A stretch of DNA of 64,000 nucleotides from NCBI RefSeq assembly GCF_000009765.2, contig NC_003155.5, positions 930,001 to 994,000 on the forward strand, in the 5' to 3' direction. The notes beneath the pieces were generated by a model. That model searched no databases. It saw nothing but the letters and a program-made list of their open reading frames with translations, and had not been told where the DNA came from. Made by a program: the position numbers and the translations under genes. The stretch comes from Streptomyces avermitilis MA-4680 = NBRC 14893. GTDB lineage: Bacteria; Actinomycetota; Actinomycetes; Streptomycetales; Streptomycetaceae. Below, piece after piece: positions 1-9,116 of the stretch. The stretch's first letter is position 1. The number at the start of each line of letters is the position of its first letter.

Positions 1-133
1 CTCGTGAGCAAGCCGCACTGTGGCGTCGATCTGGTTGTCGGCGTCGGTCGCGTTGAGCGCTACTCCTATAGCCATGTCAGCGCAAACCAGCGGCGGCCAG
101 CCGCGCATTCCGGTTCTTGTGTGACGGCTCCTT

Positions 134-177
134 GTCAGTTGTGTGTACGCGGCCGGTCAGTTGTACGTACGCGGCCG
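134..177. repeat. 22-bp tandem direct repeat
   Basis: Two adjacent 22-bp units (134-155 and 156-177), each starting GTCAGTTGT and ending GTACGCGGCCG, differ only at two central bases (GT versus AC). The repeat lies in the gene-free stretch before the first recognisable gene. It could be a duplicated protein-binding site or a chance duplication; nothing nearby decides this. I see no convincing gene in bases 1-472. Confidence 0.6.
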
Positions 178-472
178 CCATGCGCGTCCGGCCCACCGAC
201 CCGCTGATCTTGGTGACAGGAAGCCTGCCCTCGTGGCAACTGCCGTGCTTCACCACAAGAAGCCACAACGGCACCCGGCCCACCGCCCCTGAGCAGGGTG
301 CTTGATACTCAACAGGCCCGACTCACCGCGCCGCGGCGCCGCCAGGGGCGAAGCCAAGCCTCGTGCGGCCCCCGCGCGAGATCCAAGGACGACTACGGTG
401 GCCGGCCCGCACAGCACAACCCGCACCCCCGGCCACCAGCACCCTCCCGACCACCCGACCTAAGGAACGCAC

Positions 473-895
473 ATGACCCAGATGCCCGGCACGGCCAGAT
501 GCGCTCGCGCCATCCTCGTCGTCGTGGGCACAGTGAACGCCGCCACCGTCGCATGGCTGACGGCAGCCGCCGCCACGCTCGAGACCGGCGCCCTGGGCGA
601 GCTGGTCCTGGGCATCCTGCTCCTCGCCGCAATCGTGTCTGCGGCACTCGCCATCGCCTCGTTCACCATCGCGGCGAAATTCACCCACGGCAGCAGCAAG
701 ACCCGCACCGGCGCGGCCGCCGTCGGCTGGATCACCATCCTCGCCGGCACCATCGCCCTTCTGACCGACCACCCCATGGGGGCCGCCGGCGCCGCAGCGG
801 GCACACTCCTCACAGCCCTCTCCACCAGAACCGGCACCAGAGACTGGTTCGACCGCCCACGCCTCCCCCGACCACCCCGCAACGCAAACCACTGA
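473..895 (+). CDS. Small multi-pass membrane protein of unknown function
   Basis: The 140-residue protein has three or four hydrophobic segments, at about residues 13-33, 41-65, 79-98 and 101-116, followed by a basic, proline-rich tail, so an inner-membrane protein is likely. The ATG is preceded by AAGGA at a good distance (around 461-466), which supports this start. Its size and layout recall the small Spd (plasmid spread) membrane proteins of actinomycete conjugative elements. No transfer genes are visible beside it, so that is only a resemblance. Codon use (GC-rich third positions) is that of a real streptomycete gene. Confidence 0.6.
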   Translation: MTQMPGTARCARAILVVVGTVNAATVAWLTAAAATLETGALGELVLGILLLAAIVSAALAIASFTIAAKFTHGSSKTRTGAAAVGWITILAGTIALLTDHPMGAAGAAAGTLLTALSTRTGTRDWFDRPRLPRPPRNANH

Positions 896-1200
896 ACCGC
901 CGGTTATCCCGGCATGTCGGTCCCGGTCGTGACCGATCCGCGGACCATGACCGCCGGTCGTGAACCTCGTCGACCCTCACGGTGACACGTTCGGTGCCGG
1001 CCACGTCCAGGACGCCGGGTACAGGCACCCGTGACATCCAGGCCAGCGACGGTGGTCGTCGCTAGCTGAGGCGGGACCGGCGGGGCGAAGCCGATCGCTT
1101 CGTCGTACTTCTGGCGGGTCGTCATCACGCAGTGGTGGAGCTGGCCGAGCAGACGGTTGAGCAGGTGGCGGACGACCACCCGGCTTTGCAGACGAGGGTG

Positions 1201-1679
1201 TCAGCAGACGACGGTGAGCGAGAACGGCCGGTCGCTGTCCACGGCGGCGCTGCCGCCGGCGGACGGCGTCGCGGTGCGGATGTAGAGCGTGTTGGGCCCC
1301 CCTTGCCGACCAGGATGGACGAGCTGCCCGGGCCGGGGTCGGTGCCGTTGTTGGTATTGATCGTGCCCAGAAGGGCGCAGTCGGCGAGGTTGCCGTAGAT
1401 GTCCAGGGCGTAGCGGCCGGTGCCGAGCTTCCGGATCGCCGAGATGCCCGACCCGCCCAGGAGCACACCGTCCGCGCGGACCTTGGCCCAGGCGGTCGGG
1501 GCCGCCGCGGCGTGAGACACCTCCCGCGTCTCGGCGGACGCGGACGACACCGCGACCGCGGCCCCGATCGTGAGGGCCATCACCGCGGCCCCGAGGACCA
1601 GCTTCCTTGATCCGTTCGTGGTTCTCTCCCTGCCGAAGAATGAATCGGAGCAGGTGGCCCTCCCCGGGTAAGGGCTCAC
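1201..1679 (-). pseudogene. Small secreted protein with a frameshift in a G run
   Basis: The reading frame starts at a GTG after a GGAGG-like site. It encodes a basic N-terminus (NGSRKL), a hydrophobic segment (LVLGAAVMALTIGAAVAV) and an Ala-rich cleavage region ending SSASAETRE, a typical Sec signal peptide. The mature part continues to LVGKGG, where the frame is lost. In the next frame the sequence resumes at once as PNTLYIRTATPSAGG and ends FSLTVVC plus stop. The switch falls exactly in a run of six C on the plus strand (1297-1302); one extra base there would restore a protein of about 159 residues. This is either a genuine frameshift, a slippage-controlled gene or a sequencing error. The function of the mature domain is unknown. 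Confidence 0.65.
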
Positions 1680-1884
1680 CGGGGAGGACTCTCCTCCCTC
1701 CCCGACCGGCAGCAGAAGGCCTCGCGGCGAGAGTCACCCCAAATGATCGAGCTGCCCTATGCGCACATTCACTCGAAAGAGCATTGTCGTCTCCCATCTG
1801 TCAGCGAAAGGCATGATGAGGCGAGACGAAGCCCCCACCAGCCGGAACCGACCGCCCAGCCTAGGACCCCGCCGGGCCGGGCTC

Positions 1885-3681
1885 CTACTGCTGTTGCTGA
1901 TCCTGCTGCTGGTCTTGTTGCTGCTGGTCCTGCTGTTGCTGATCCTGCTGTTGCTGATCCTGCTGTTGCTGATCCTGCTGCTGGTCCTGCTGCTGGTCCT
2001 GCTGCTGGTCCTGCTGCTGCCCTGTTCCGGCAGGCGCGGACCCGTCATTCTGCGGCGCCACACTCTCAGGCGCAGAAGTCTCGGGCTCGACCTGCGAGGA
2101 AGGCTCCGCGGGAGTCGGCGCCTGGGGCATTGAGGACTCGCCGGCCGAGGGCGGTGGCGCCGGCTCCGACGACCCCTCCGAAGCCGACTCGGGAGAAGAC
2201 GGCTCGCCCGAGTCCGGTGGAGGGGTGCCCTCCGACGGCGTCGACTCCCTGCCCGACTCAGACGACCCCGACTCCGACTCCTTATCCGACTCCTTATCCG
2301 GCTTCGACTCCTTATCCGGCTTCGACGAGGACGGCTTACCCGGTTCCGACGGCTTCGACGACTTCGACTCCTTGTCCGGCTTCGACGACTTGTCCGGCTT
2401 CGACGACTCCGACTCCGGGGACTTCGACTCCTTGTCCGACTTCGACGACTCCGACTCCGACTTCCCGCCCGACTCCGACGGGTTCGACGACTTCGACTCC
2501 TTGTCCGGCTTCGACGACTTGTCCGGCTTCGACGACTCCGACTCCGGCGGCTTCGACTCCTTGCCCGGCTCGGACGACTGCGACTCCCTGCCCGACTCCG
2601 GCGGCCGCTGCACCGGCGGCGCCGTCTTCTTGTCGTGCGTGCCCCGCTCGTCGCCCTGCTCCCGGGTGAACCAGTCCCCCTTCTCAGGGCCCGCCACCAC
2701 AAACTTCTTCACCGCATGGGGCGCAGGCGCGACAACGACAGCACCCGAGGGCCGGTATCCGGGCCACGCATGACCCACCCGCTTGGGCGTGCCCTTCTGC
2801 TCGGCCGGCGGCGTCAGCGGGTTCCCGCACGCACAGCGCACCCGCGGCACACCACGGTCATCGACCAGGACCGCAGTGCCCGCCTGCAGCACAGCTTGAT
2901 AGCTGGTGGCAGAGCCATTGCGGTAACCATGATTGGTCACCCGGGTATCCACTCTGAGATGCACCGGAGTCAGGGCCCGCAGATAGTCGGGAACATCAGA
3001 AGGCCCTATGTTCAACGCCGCGGCAAACGCCCTGTTCTTCGACGGCTCCGCCTTCAGCGCAGTGATCTGCTTCCCCACATCACAACTGGCGACATTACGT
3101 GTCCCGCCGTACAGACCCGGAGCATCACCATCCACACTCCGCGACACATCACTCTCCGCCGAACCAGGCAGCACAGGCATCACCGGCGGCGAAGCATCCT
3201 CCCGCACCGTCGACTCCGTAAACGGATCCACCCCCCTGCTCCCCGCAGACTGCAGGAAGACCTCACCCCGCTGTTGATCCGGGGTACCACCGGATCGTGT
3301 GAACACAACAACCAGCGCCACCACAGCCACCACCGCAGTGACGATCACCGCCACCCGCGGCACCGACTCCCACCACCTGTCCCGCCCCTCCCCACCACCA
3401 CCCGCACCGCCCGACGGCCCACCACCCCCGCCACCACCCGACGCCCCACCACCACCCGGAGGCAGAGGCCCGTACTCCGGCTGAGAAGGAGACGCCAACG
3501 GACCCGACGGAGGACCCGACGGCCTCCCAGAAACACCCGACGCACCCGAGGAATGACCAGACCCACCATCAGACGGACCCGAAGAACCACCAGACGACGA
3601 CGGACCCGAAGAACGGCCAGACGCGCCCGAAGAACGATCAGACGACGACGGTTCCACACTCACGAGCTCTACATCCCGCAT
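1885..3681 (-). CDS. Membrane-anchored DUF6777-like protein with low-complexity C-terminal repeats
   Basis: About 598 residues. A cytoplasmic Ser/Gly/Pro-rich N-terminus (1-105) is followed by one transmembrane helix (about 109-127). An extracytoplasmic domain (about 131-340) has EVFLQSAGSRGVDPFTEST near its start and a Cys pair (RCACGNP), and resembles the streptomycete DUF6777 family. A Lys/Ser/Glu/Pro repeat region built on SKPDK and ESKSS follows. The tail is almost purely Gln with regularly spaced Asp. I chose the start at MRDVELVSVEP because the longer upstream frame has Cys/Trp-rich, non-native composition. The highly charged repeats suggest a wall-spanning or phosphorylatable linker, and the tail an exposed, flexible surface. 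Function is unknown. Confidence 0.7.
   Translation of the reverse strand: MRDVELVSVEPSSSDRSSGASGRSSGPSSSGGSSGPSDGGSGHSSGASGVSGRPSGPPSGPLASPSQPEYGPLPPGGGGASGGGGGGGPSGGAGGGGEGRDRWWESVPRVAVIVTAVVAVVALVVVFTRSGGTPDQQRGEVFLQSAGSRGVDPFTESTVREDASPPVMPVLPGSAESDVSRSVDGDAPGLYGGTRNVASCDVGKQITALKAEPSKNRAFAAALNIGPSDVPDYLRALTPVHLRVDTRVTNHGYRNGSATSYQAVLQAGTAVLVDDRGVPRVRCACGNPLTPPAEQKGTPKRVGHAWPGYRPSGAVVVAPAPHAVKKFVVAGPEKGDWFTREQGDERGTHDKKTAPPVQRPPESGRESQSSEPGKESKPPESESSKPDKSSKPDKESKSSNPSESGGKSESESSKSDKESKSPESESSKPDKSSKPDKESKSSKPSEPGKPSSSKPDKESKPDKESDKESESGSSESGRESTPSEGTPPPDSGEPSSPESASEGSSEPAPPPSAGESSMPQAPTPAEPSSQVEPETSAPESVAPQNDGSAPAGTGQQQDQQQDQQQDQQQDQQQQDQQQQDQQQQDQQQQDQQQDQQQQ
1888..2019 (-). repeat. Gln-rich (QQQD/QQQQD) codon repeat
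   Basis: The last 44 codons of the DUF6777-like gene are 35 Gln (CAG or CAA) and 9 Asp (GAC or GAT), arranged as four QQQD, four QQQQD, one QQQD and a final QQQQ. All unit changes are multiples of three bases, so slippage would alter tail length without breaking the frame. It is a trinucleotide-type microsatellite inside a coding sequence. Confidence 0.9.
2348..2546 (-). repeat. Duplicated block in the Lys/Ser/Glu repeat region
   Basis: A block of about 70 bp at 2348-2417 recurs almost unchanged at 2477-2546, an offset of 129 bp (43 codons). Each copy encodes the minus-strand motif SKPDKSSKPDKESKSS. Shorter SKPDK units flank both copies (about 2262-2580). The in-frame spacing points to internal tandem duplication of the gene's linker region. 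Confidence 0.75.
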
Positions 3682-4228
3682 CAGGACCTGCAGCGCACAG
3701 GCCAACCACACACAGCCACCGGGAAACCCGCCACCACACCCGCCGACCAACCGACAACCCCACCCACACGGGAAACCCGACCGACAGGCAAACCAGCAGC
3801 ACAAGCCGAGACACAGCCACCCACCACCAGCCCCACACCATCACACTCACACCACCAACCCCCCCCCACACCACCATTGTGCGCAACCACCCCGCACACC
3901 CCGCAAGCCAGAAAACAACCCGCCTCAAAGAGCGAGCGGTGAAACCCCGCCACAACCAGCCCGGGACCTCCGACGAAATGGCTTACTCCTGAGATGGCAA
4001 GTGCGTAGCCAGGGCAGCTGATAGGGCACCGTCGTGCGGACAGGGGACCCCGGAGGGTAGGGCACCGATCACGCCGGGTCTCCGAAGGGAAAGATGCCGA
4101 ACACATCCGGCCGGGAAACGACGCTCATGCCTGCTGCCGCCCCGGACCTGGCAGCCCGACGATCAATCCGATGAACCCGCTCAATGAGCCGCTCGGGCCA
4201 GGCTCGCTCTACTCAAAGCACCGGCTCG

Positions 4229-4654
4229 TCAAAGGACCGGCTCGCCGATGCCGAGCATGTTCCCCTCACTGTCACAAAACCAGGCACCGCGTTCACCCCG
4301 CGCGCCCTTGCTCGGATAGTTCCCTTCGATCTCCGCGACTTGGCCCCTCGTTCGAAACCCGGGCACGTCGACCTCCTCGAATACCACACCGCGCCGTCTG
4401 AGTTCCGTCATGACTGCCTCGATGTCGTCGACTTCCCACGCCATCTGAGTGAAGGTGCCGGGCGAGGAGCCCGTCGACTGGAACACCACGAAGTCCGCGC
4501 CTGAGCACCGATACAGCAGCCCACCAGGCCGTTCGTCGACCGGCTCCAGACCAAGCTGCTCACGGTAGAAGCGCCGCGCCCGCTCCAAGTCCTGGGCCGG
4601 CAGCCTGGTCGCTACGCGTGCCCCGGCCAGAAGGCTCCTGTCATCTGCGTTCAT
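4229..4654 (-). CDS. VOC-superfamily (glyoxalase-like) protein
   Basis: The 141-residue protein, read from MNADDRSLL, has the single-domain vicinal-oxygen-chelate pattern: LERARRFYREQLGL near the N-terminus, a central VFQSTGSSPGTFTQMAWEVDDIEAVMTEL stretch written here in part as QMAWEVDDIEAVM, and a C-terminal WFCDSEGNMLGIGE with the Glu usual in metal binding. An earlier in-frame ATG would add a Cys-rich leader unlike the family, so the inner start is preferred. The substrate cannot be told; members include glyoxalases, dioxygenases and drug-binding proteins. It sits between the repeat protein and a Ser/Thr kinase on the same strand, with no obvious coupling. Confidence 0.8.
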   Translation of the reverse strand: MNADDRSLLAGARVATRLPAQDLERARRFYREQLGLEPVDERPGGLLYRCSGADFVVFQSTGSSPGTFTQMAWEVDDIEAVMTELRRRGVVFEEVDVPGFRTRGQVAEIEGNYPSKGARGERGAWFCDSEGNMLGIGEPVL

Positions 4655-4749
4655 GGCCCCACTGTGCCGGGAGCAGCAGCCGCGCAGGCAATGGCAACAG
4701 CCACATGCCGCCATCCGGGCATGGCGGCCTCACCCGACCGGACGGGACC

Positions 4750-5763
4750 TCACCGGCGCGGACGGCCAAAGACCGGCCGGGCCCACAAAGGCGGCTCCGG
4801 GGGCGGCCCGGAGTGCTGCCCGGCAGCAAGAACCTCGGCATCCACCTGGGTCTGTGGATGCGATCCCTGAACGGCACCGCTCGCAGCGACACGCAAAGCC
4901 GCCACAAACTCCAGACACGAGCCGTAACGGTCCTCGGGAACCTTCGCCAGCGCCTTCGCCAGAACGGCGTCCATCGCCGGCGGAGTCCCCGGCCGCTTCT
5001 CGCTCAGAGCAGGCGGGGAGTCGTACTGATGCGCCCACAGCAACGCTATATCTTCATCCCGCTGGAAAGGCGGCCCACCCGCAAGGGTTTCGTAGACGAC
5101 GCAGGCAAGACTGTACAGATCGCATCTGCCGTCCACCGGACGTCCCGAAATCTGCTCCGGCGCCACATAATCAAGCGTGCCGACAAATTCACCCACCGTC
5201 GTGAACCCGGTCAGCGACAGCGACTTCTTCGTCAAGCCGAAATCCGTGAGATAAACATGCTCAGGATGATCACTGTCCGTTCCCTGAGCAACCAGAATAT
5301 TGCCGGGCTTGACATCCCGGTGCACCAAATCATGTTCATGAGCCGCATCAAGAGCCGACGCCACCTGAGCAGCGATACGCAACGCAGTCACCACCGGCAA
5401 CGGACCATCCCGGTCAAGCAGAGCACGCAGATCCAGCCCCGATACATATCGCATCGCGATATACAGAACACCATCCATCTCACCGGCCTCAAAAATCGGC
5501 ACGATATGAGGATGATCAATCGCAGCAGCCACCCGTGACTCATGCGTGAAACGCCGCCGGAAAATGTCATTACGCGCCATCTCCGGAGCCAGCAGCTTCA
5601 ACGCGACCATACGATCCAGACGCAAGTCCCGGGCACAATACACAACGGCCATGCCTCCACGGCCGATCTCACGCTCCACCCGGTAACTGGCAATCTGCGT
5701 CCCCACCAGACCTGCAGCCCGGCCCGCATACACACCCAGCCCATCCGACGCCGTACCCATCAC
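4750..5763 (-). CDS. PknB-type serine/threonine protein kinase without a membrane anchor
   Basis: A kinase domain fills residues 27-290 of 337. It has the glycine loop GRGGMAVVY, the ATP-binding Lys in VALKLL (about 56), the catalytic HRDVKPGN (Asp about 150), DFG (174-176) and the APEQ motif of the activation segment (201-204). All catalytic residues are present. The tail is short and Pro/Gln-rich, with no transmembrane helix or PASTA repeats, so this is a cytosolic kinase. The start is a GTG followed at once by an ATG. The SpoIIE-type phosphatase gene lies upstream on the same strand and may belong to the same signalling set, but there is no overlap and the gap is about 190 bp. Confidence 0.9.
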   Translation of the reverse strand: MMGTASDGLGVYAGRAAGLVGTQIASYRVEREIGRGGMAVVYCARDLRLDRMVALKLLAPEMARNDIFRRRFTHESRVAAAIDHPHIVPIFEAGEMDGVLYIAMRYVSGLDLRALLDRDGPLPVVTALRIAAQVASALDAAHEHDLVHRDVKPGNILVAQGTDSDHPEHVYLTDFGLTKKSLSLTGFTTVGEFVGTLDYVAPEQISGRPVDGRCDLYSLACVVYETLAGGPPFQRDEDIALLWAHQYDSPPALSEKRPGTPPAMDAVLAKALAKVPEDRYGSCLEFVAALRVAASGAVQGSHPQTQVDAEVLAAGQHSGPPPEPPLWARPVFGRPRR

Positions 5764-5952
5764 ACGTCACCGTCACCCAACCCCGCCGCGGCCACCCGGG
5801 CCCTCGCCCCACCACCGGAACCCGCCTCGAAGGCACATCCCGGCACATCCAAACCGACAAACCGCCCACCCATACTCAAATACTATCCAGCCACCCTCGC
5901 AGCCGCCCCACCAAGATCCCCCCCTGCCCCCACCACCCACTCCGGGCCGTGG

Positions 5953-8727
5953 CTAGGCCGAGCCGTCTTCACGCCAGGCTTCCGGGCCGGCTGCCCCTTC
6001 GCCCGAGAGGGCCGCGTCCGTAGCAGCCGACGCCACGCCAGGCTCCTCGATGACCTCCGGCAGCGCCTGTTCGGCCCAGATCACCTTGCCCTGGGGGGTG
6101 TACCGGGTGCCCCAGCGCTCGGACATCTGCGACACCAGAAACAGGCCCCGACCTCCCTCGTCCATCGTCGCGGCGTACCGCAGATGCGGCGATGTGCTGC
6201 TGCCGTCGGCAACCTCGCAGGTCAGCGTACGGTCACGGATCAGCCGCACATGGATCGGCTCGGAACCGTAGCGGATGGCGTTGGTGATGAGCTCGCTCAG
6301 GACGAGCTCCATGCTGAAGCCGAGCTCGGACAGGCCCCACTCGTCGAGCTTTTGGGACATGGCGTCGCGCATCCCCGCGACGGCGGCCGGGTCGAGCGGC
6401 ACATCCCAGTCGGCGATCCGGTCGGCCGGCAGGCCCCGGGTGCGGGCGATGACGAGGGCGACGTCATCCTTGGGGCGCCCGGGCAGCAGCTCGTCCAGCA
6501 CAGCCTGGCAGCTCTCCTCGGGCGGCCGGTCAGGGTGACCCGCCAGCGCATCGCGCAGCAGTTCCATTCCCACGTCCAGGTCGCGCTTGCGGTCCTCGAT
6601 GAGGCCGTCGGTGTAGAGGACCAGCTCGGCGCCCTCCGGGAGGTCCAGCTCGGCGGTCAGGAACGGCATGCCACCGAGGCCGAGGGGAGGCCCGGTCGGC
6701 AGGTCCACGAAGGTGACGGTGCCGTCGGGGTGGACGAGCGCGGGCGGCAGGTGCCCCGCACTCGCCATGACGCAGCGGCGCGTCACGGGGTCGTAGATCG
6801 TATACAGGCAGGTGGCGCCCACGACACCCGCGGCACTCTCCGTACCCGCCTCGTCCTGGTCGATGCGGCCGACCAGGTCGTCCACATGGCTCAGCAGCTC
6901 GTCAGGGGGAAGATCGAGTGTGGAGAAGTTGTGCACCGCGGTCCTCAGCCGCCCCATCGTGGCGGCTGCGTGGAGGCCGTGGCCGACCACATCGCCGACG
7001 GCCAGCGCCACCCGACTCCCCGGCAGGGGAATCACATCGAACCAGTCTCCGCTCACGCCCGACTGGGCGGGGAGGTAGCGGTAGCCGACGTCGAGGGCGC
7101 TCACCTCGGGCAGGGCCCTGGGCAGCAAGCTGCGCTGAAGGGTGACCGCCAGGGCGTGTTCACGGGTATAGCGGCGAGCGTTGTCGATGCTGACCGCGGC
7201 GCGGGCCACCAGCTCCTCCGCCAGCGACATCTCCTCCTCGACGAAGGGCTCGTGCTGCTTGGAGCGCCAGAAGTTGGCCATGCCCAGCACGACGCCGCGG
7301 GCCTGGATCGGGGCGGCGATGAGGGAATGGATGCCGTAGTCGATGATCGCCTTGGTGCGCTCCGGGTCCTGCGCGTGCCAGCCCGTGGCGGTCGACAGGT
7401 CGGTCACCAACTCGGAGTAGCCACTGCCGTAGCCGCGCGCCTGGGGCGTGGAAGGCAGAAAGTCGATCAGCTGACCCAGTTCGTAGAGCGGATGGTCGTC
7501 CCGGATACCGCACACGGCCGTGCGGCGGAGGTCCGTTGCCGTGGGGGCCGGCTCCTCGCCGTGCAGCACGGCGTCGGCCAGGTCCACGGTGACGAAGTCG
7601 GCGAAGCGAGGAACGGCGACCTGTGCCAGCTCGTCGGCGGTGCGCAGCACGTCCAGGGTGGTGCCGATGCCGAGTCCGGCGTCGTACAGCAGCTTGAGCC
7701 GCTCCCCTGCGATCTCCGCCCTTCCGGTCACCGCCTGCAACTCGGTGGAGTCGCGCAGTGTCACCACCGTCCCCTTGGGGCCTCCGTCGCGATCCGTGGG
7801 CCGCTGGTTGACGGCCAGCAGCCGTTCTCCGACAAAGTGCACCTCGTCGGTGGCTTCGCGGCCCGAGACGAGCAGCGCCAATGTGTCGGGGTCGAGGCTC
7901 GACAGCTCCGACACGAGCCGTCCCTCGACGTCCGGGGGCAGCTCCAGCAGCCGTCTGGCCTCGTCGTTCGCCAGCACCAGCCGCCCGTCGCCGGCGACGA
8001 TGACCACCCCTTCGCGCACGGAGTGCAGCACCGCGTCGTGGTGCTCGTACATGCGGGCCATCTCGTCCGGGGCCAGGCTGTGAGTCTGCCGTCGCAGCCG
8101 CCTGCCCATCAGCGCTGTCCCGCCGGTGGCCACCGCGAGCGCCCCGGCTCCGGCACCCAGGATGATCGGTAGTTGCCGGGCCACCTGATTGGTCACGCTC
8201 TTGACCTTCAGCCCGGCGGAGACGAGGCCCACCACCTTGCCGTTGGTGTTCTCGACAGGGACGGTGGCCTGTACCTCGCGGCCGAGCGGGCCGTTGACGC
8301 TTTCCGTGTAGACCTTCCCCTCCAGCGACGGCCCGATGTTGCCCACGAACCGCTTTCCGATTCGGCTCGGCACGGGGTGCGTGTAGCGGATGCCCTTGGT
8401 GTCCATGACCACGATGAAGTCGACGCCGGCGGCCTTGCGCCCCGCCTCCGTGAGCGGCTGGAGAATCTTGGTCGGGTCGGGGCTCTGCAACGCCGCCAGG
8501 ACACCGGGAGAGTGCGCGAAGGTCTGCGCTACGGCTACGGAGCGGCGCTTGGCCTCGGCATCTGTGTCCCGCTTCGACTGCAGGGCGACGGCCAACACGC
8601 CGCAGGCCACGAGCAGCACTACCAGAGCCACCTGGAGGACCAACACCTGCCCGGCTACGCTGCGCGGGCTCCTGCTGACCAGTGACCGTGACGAAAGACG
8701 TCGAAAACGGGCGAAACGGCTCGCCAT
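5953..8727 (-). CDS. Membrane sensor SpoIIE-type PP2C phosphatase with PAS, GAF and HATPase domains
   Basis: A 924-residue regulator. Two transmembrane helices (about 25-48 and 183-205) bracket an extracytoplasmic sensor domain of the single-Cache/CitA type with FIVVMDTKGIRYTHP. A PAS domain (about 220-330), a GAF domain (about 345-510), a SpoIIE/PP2C phosphatase (about 525-740, with GDWFDV, GDVVGHG, SAGHLPP and YTDGLIE) and a C-terminal anti-sigma-type HATPase (about 765-880, with ELITNAIRYG) follow. Such proteins usually set the phosphorylation state of anti-sigma-factor antagonists. The combined phosphatase and HATPase suggests both a dephosphorylating and a kinase or binding role. No partner STAS gene is adjacent. 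Confidence 0.92.
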   Translation of the reverse strand: MASRFARFRRLSSRSLVSRSPRSVAGQVLVLQVALVVLLVACGVLAVALQSKRDTDAEAKRRSVAVAQTFAHSPGVLAALQSPDPTKILQPLTEAGRKAAGVDFIVVMDTKGIRYTHPVPSRIGKRFVGNIGPSLEGKVYTESVNGPLGREVQATVPVENTNGKVVGLVSAGLKVKSVTNQVARQLPIILGAGAGALAVATGGTALMGRRLRRQTHSLAPDEMARMYEHHDAVLHSVREGVVIVAGDGRLVLANDEARRLLELPPDVEGRLVSELSSLDPDTLALLVSGREATDEVHFVGERLLAVNQRPTDRDGGPKGTVVTLRDSTELQAVTGRAEIAGERLKLLYDAGLGIGTTLDVLRTADELAQVAVPRFADFVTVDLADAVLHGEEPAPTATDLRRTAVCGIRDDHPLYELGQLIDFLPSTPQARGYGSGYSELVTDLSTATGWHAQDPERTKAIIDYGIHSLIAAPIQARGVVLGMANFWRSKQHEPFVEEEMSLAEELVARAAVSIDNARRYTREHALAVTLQRSLLPRALPEVSALDVGYRYLPAQSGVSGDWFDVIPLPGSRVALAVGDVVGHGLHAAATMGRLRTAVHNFSTLDLPPDELLSHVDDLVGRIDQDEAGTESAAGVVGATCLYTIYDPVTRRCVMASAGHLPPALVHPDGTVTFVDLPTGPPLGLGGMPFLTAELDLPEGAELVLYTDGLIEDRKRDLDVGMELLRDALAGHPDRPPEESCQAVLDELLPGRPKDDVALVIARTRGLPADRIADWDVPLDPAAVAGMRDAMSQKLDEWGLSELGFSMELVLSELITNAIRYGSEPIHVRLIRDRTLTCEVADGSSTSPHLRYAATMDEGGRGLFLVSQMSERWGTRYTPQGKVIWAEQALPEVIEEPGVASAATDAALSGEGAAGPEAWREDGSA

Positions 8728-9116
8728 GCGACCTTTCTAGCACTGGTGATCCCGAGTGGCCAGGGCCCGCCCGAGGAGTGACACTCACCTGGCTGCTCTC
8801 CTGCCCCGTTAAGCCACACCAGACTCGATGGCCCGCACGGCCACAGCGACACCGACTGCACCGGCGGCCACAGCAAGTCGGAGCAGGTCGGGAGCCGCCG
8901 CGGGGCGCGGCGTGTGCCCACGTTGCCGCGCTCAGATCACCCCGCCCAGCGCGGCTGTCGCGAGGCGCTGCGCAAGCGTGGCGCCGACGCAAGTGAAGCC
9001 GTCAACTACTCAGGCATTTACTGAAGGGATGTCCGCCGGTCCCGACTCATGAATCTCCCCGGACCGTCCTCGGCACAGGAACAGCAGAGATCGCCGAGTC
9101 TGCCCCGCCGCACCCG
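8728..9116. other. Gene-free stretch upstream of the SpoIIE-type phosphatase
   Basis: About 390 bp between the phosphatase start and the end of the CPT-like gene, both on the minus strand. No frame here resembles a known family. It presumably carries the phosphatase promoter, but I see no clear -10/-35 pair or hairpin. Confidence 0.5.

Noticed and set aside
1888..2019. Regular repeats as a possible CRISPR array
   Set aside because: Units are 12-15 bases with no spacers and encode Gln/Asp in frame; this is a codon repeat.
5542..8172. Very long plus-strand open frame opposite the SpoIIE-type phosphatase
   Set aside because: It is antisense to a gene with many clear domains, and its composition (Arg, Gly, His, Gln) is that of a complementary-strand frame in GC-rich DNA.
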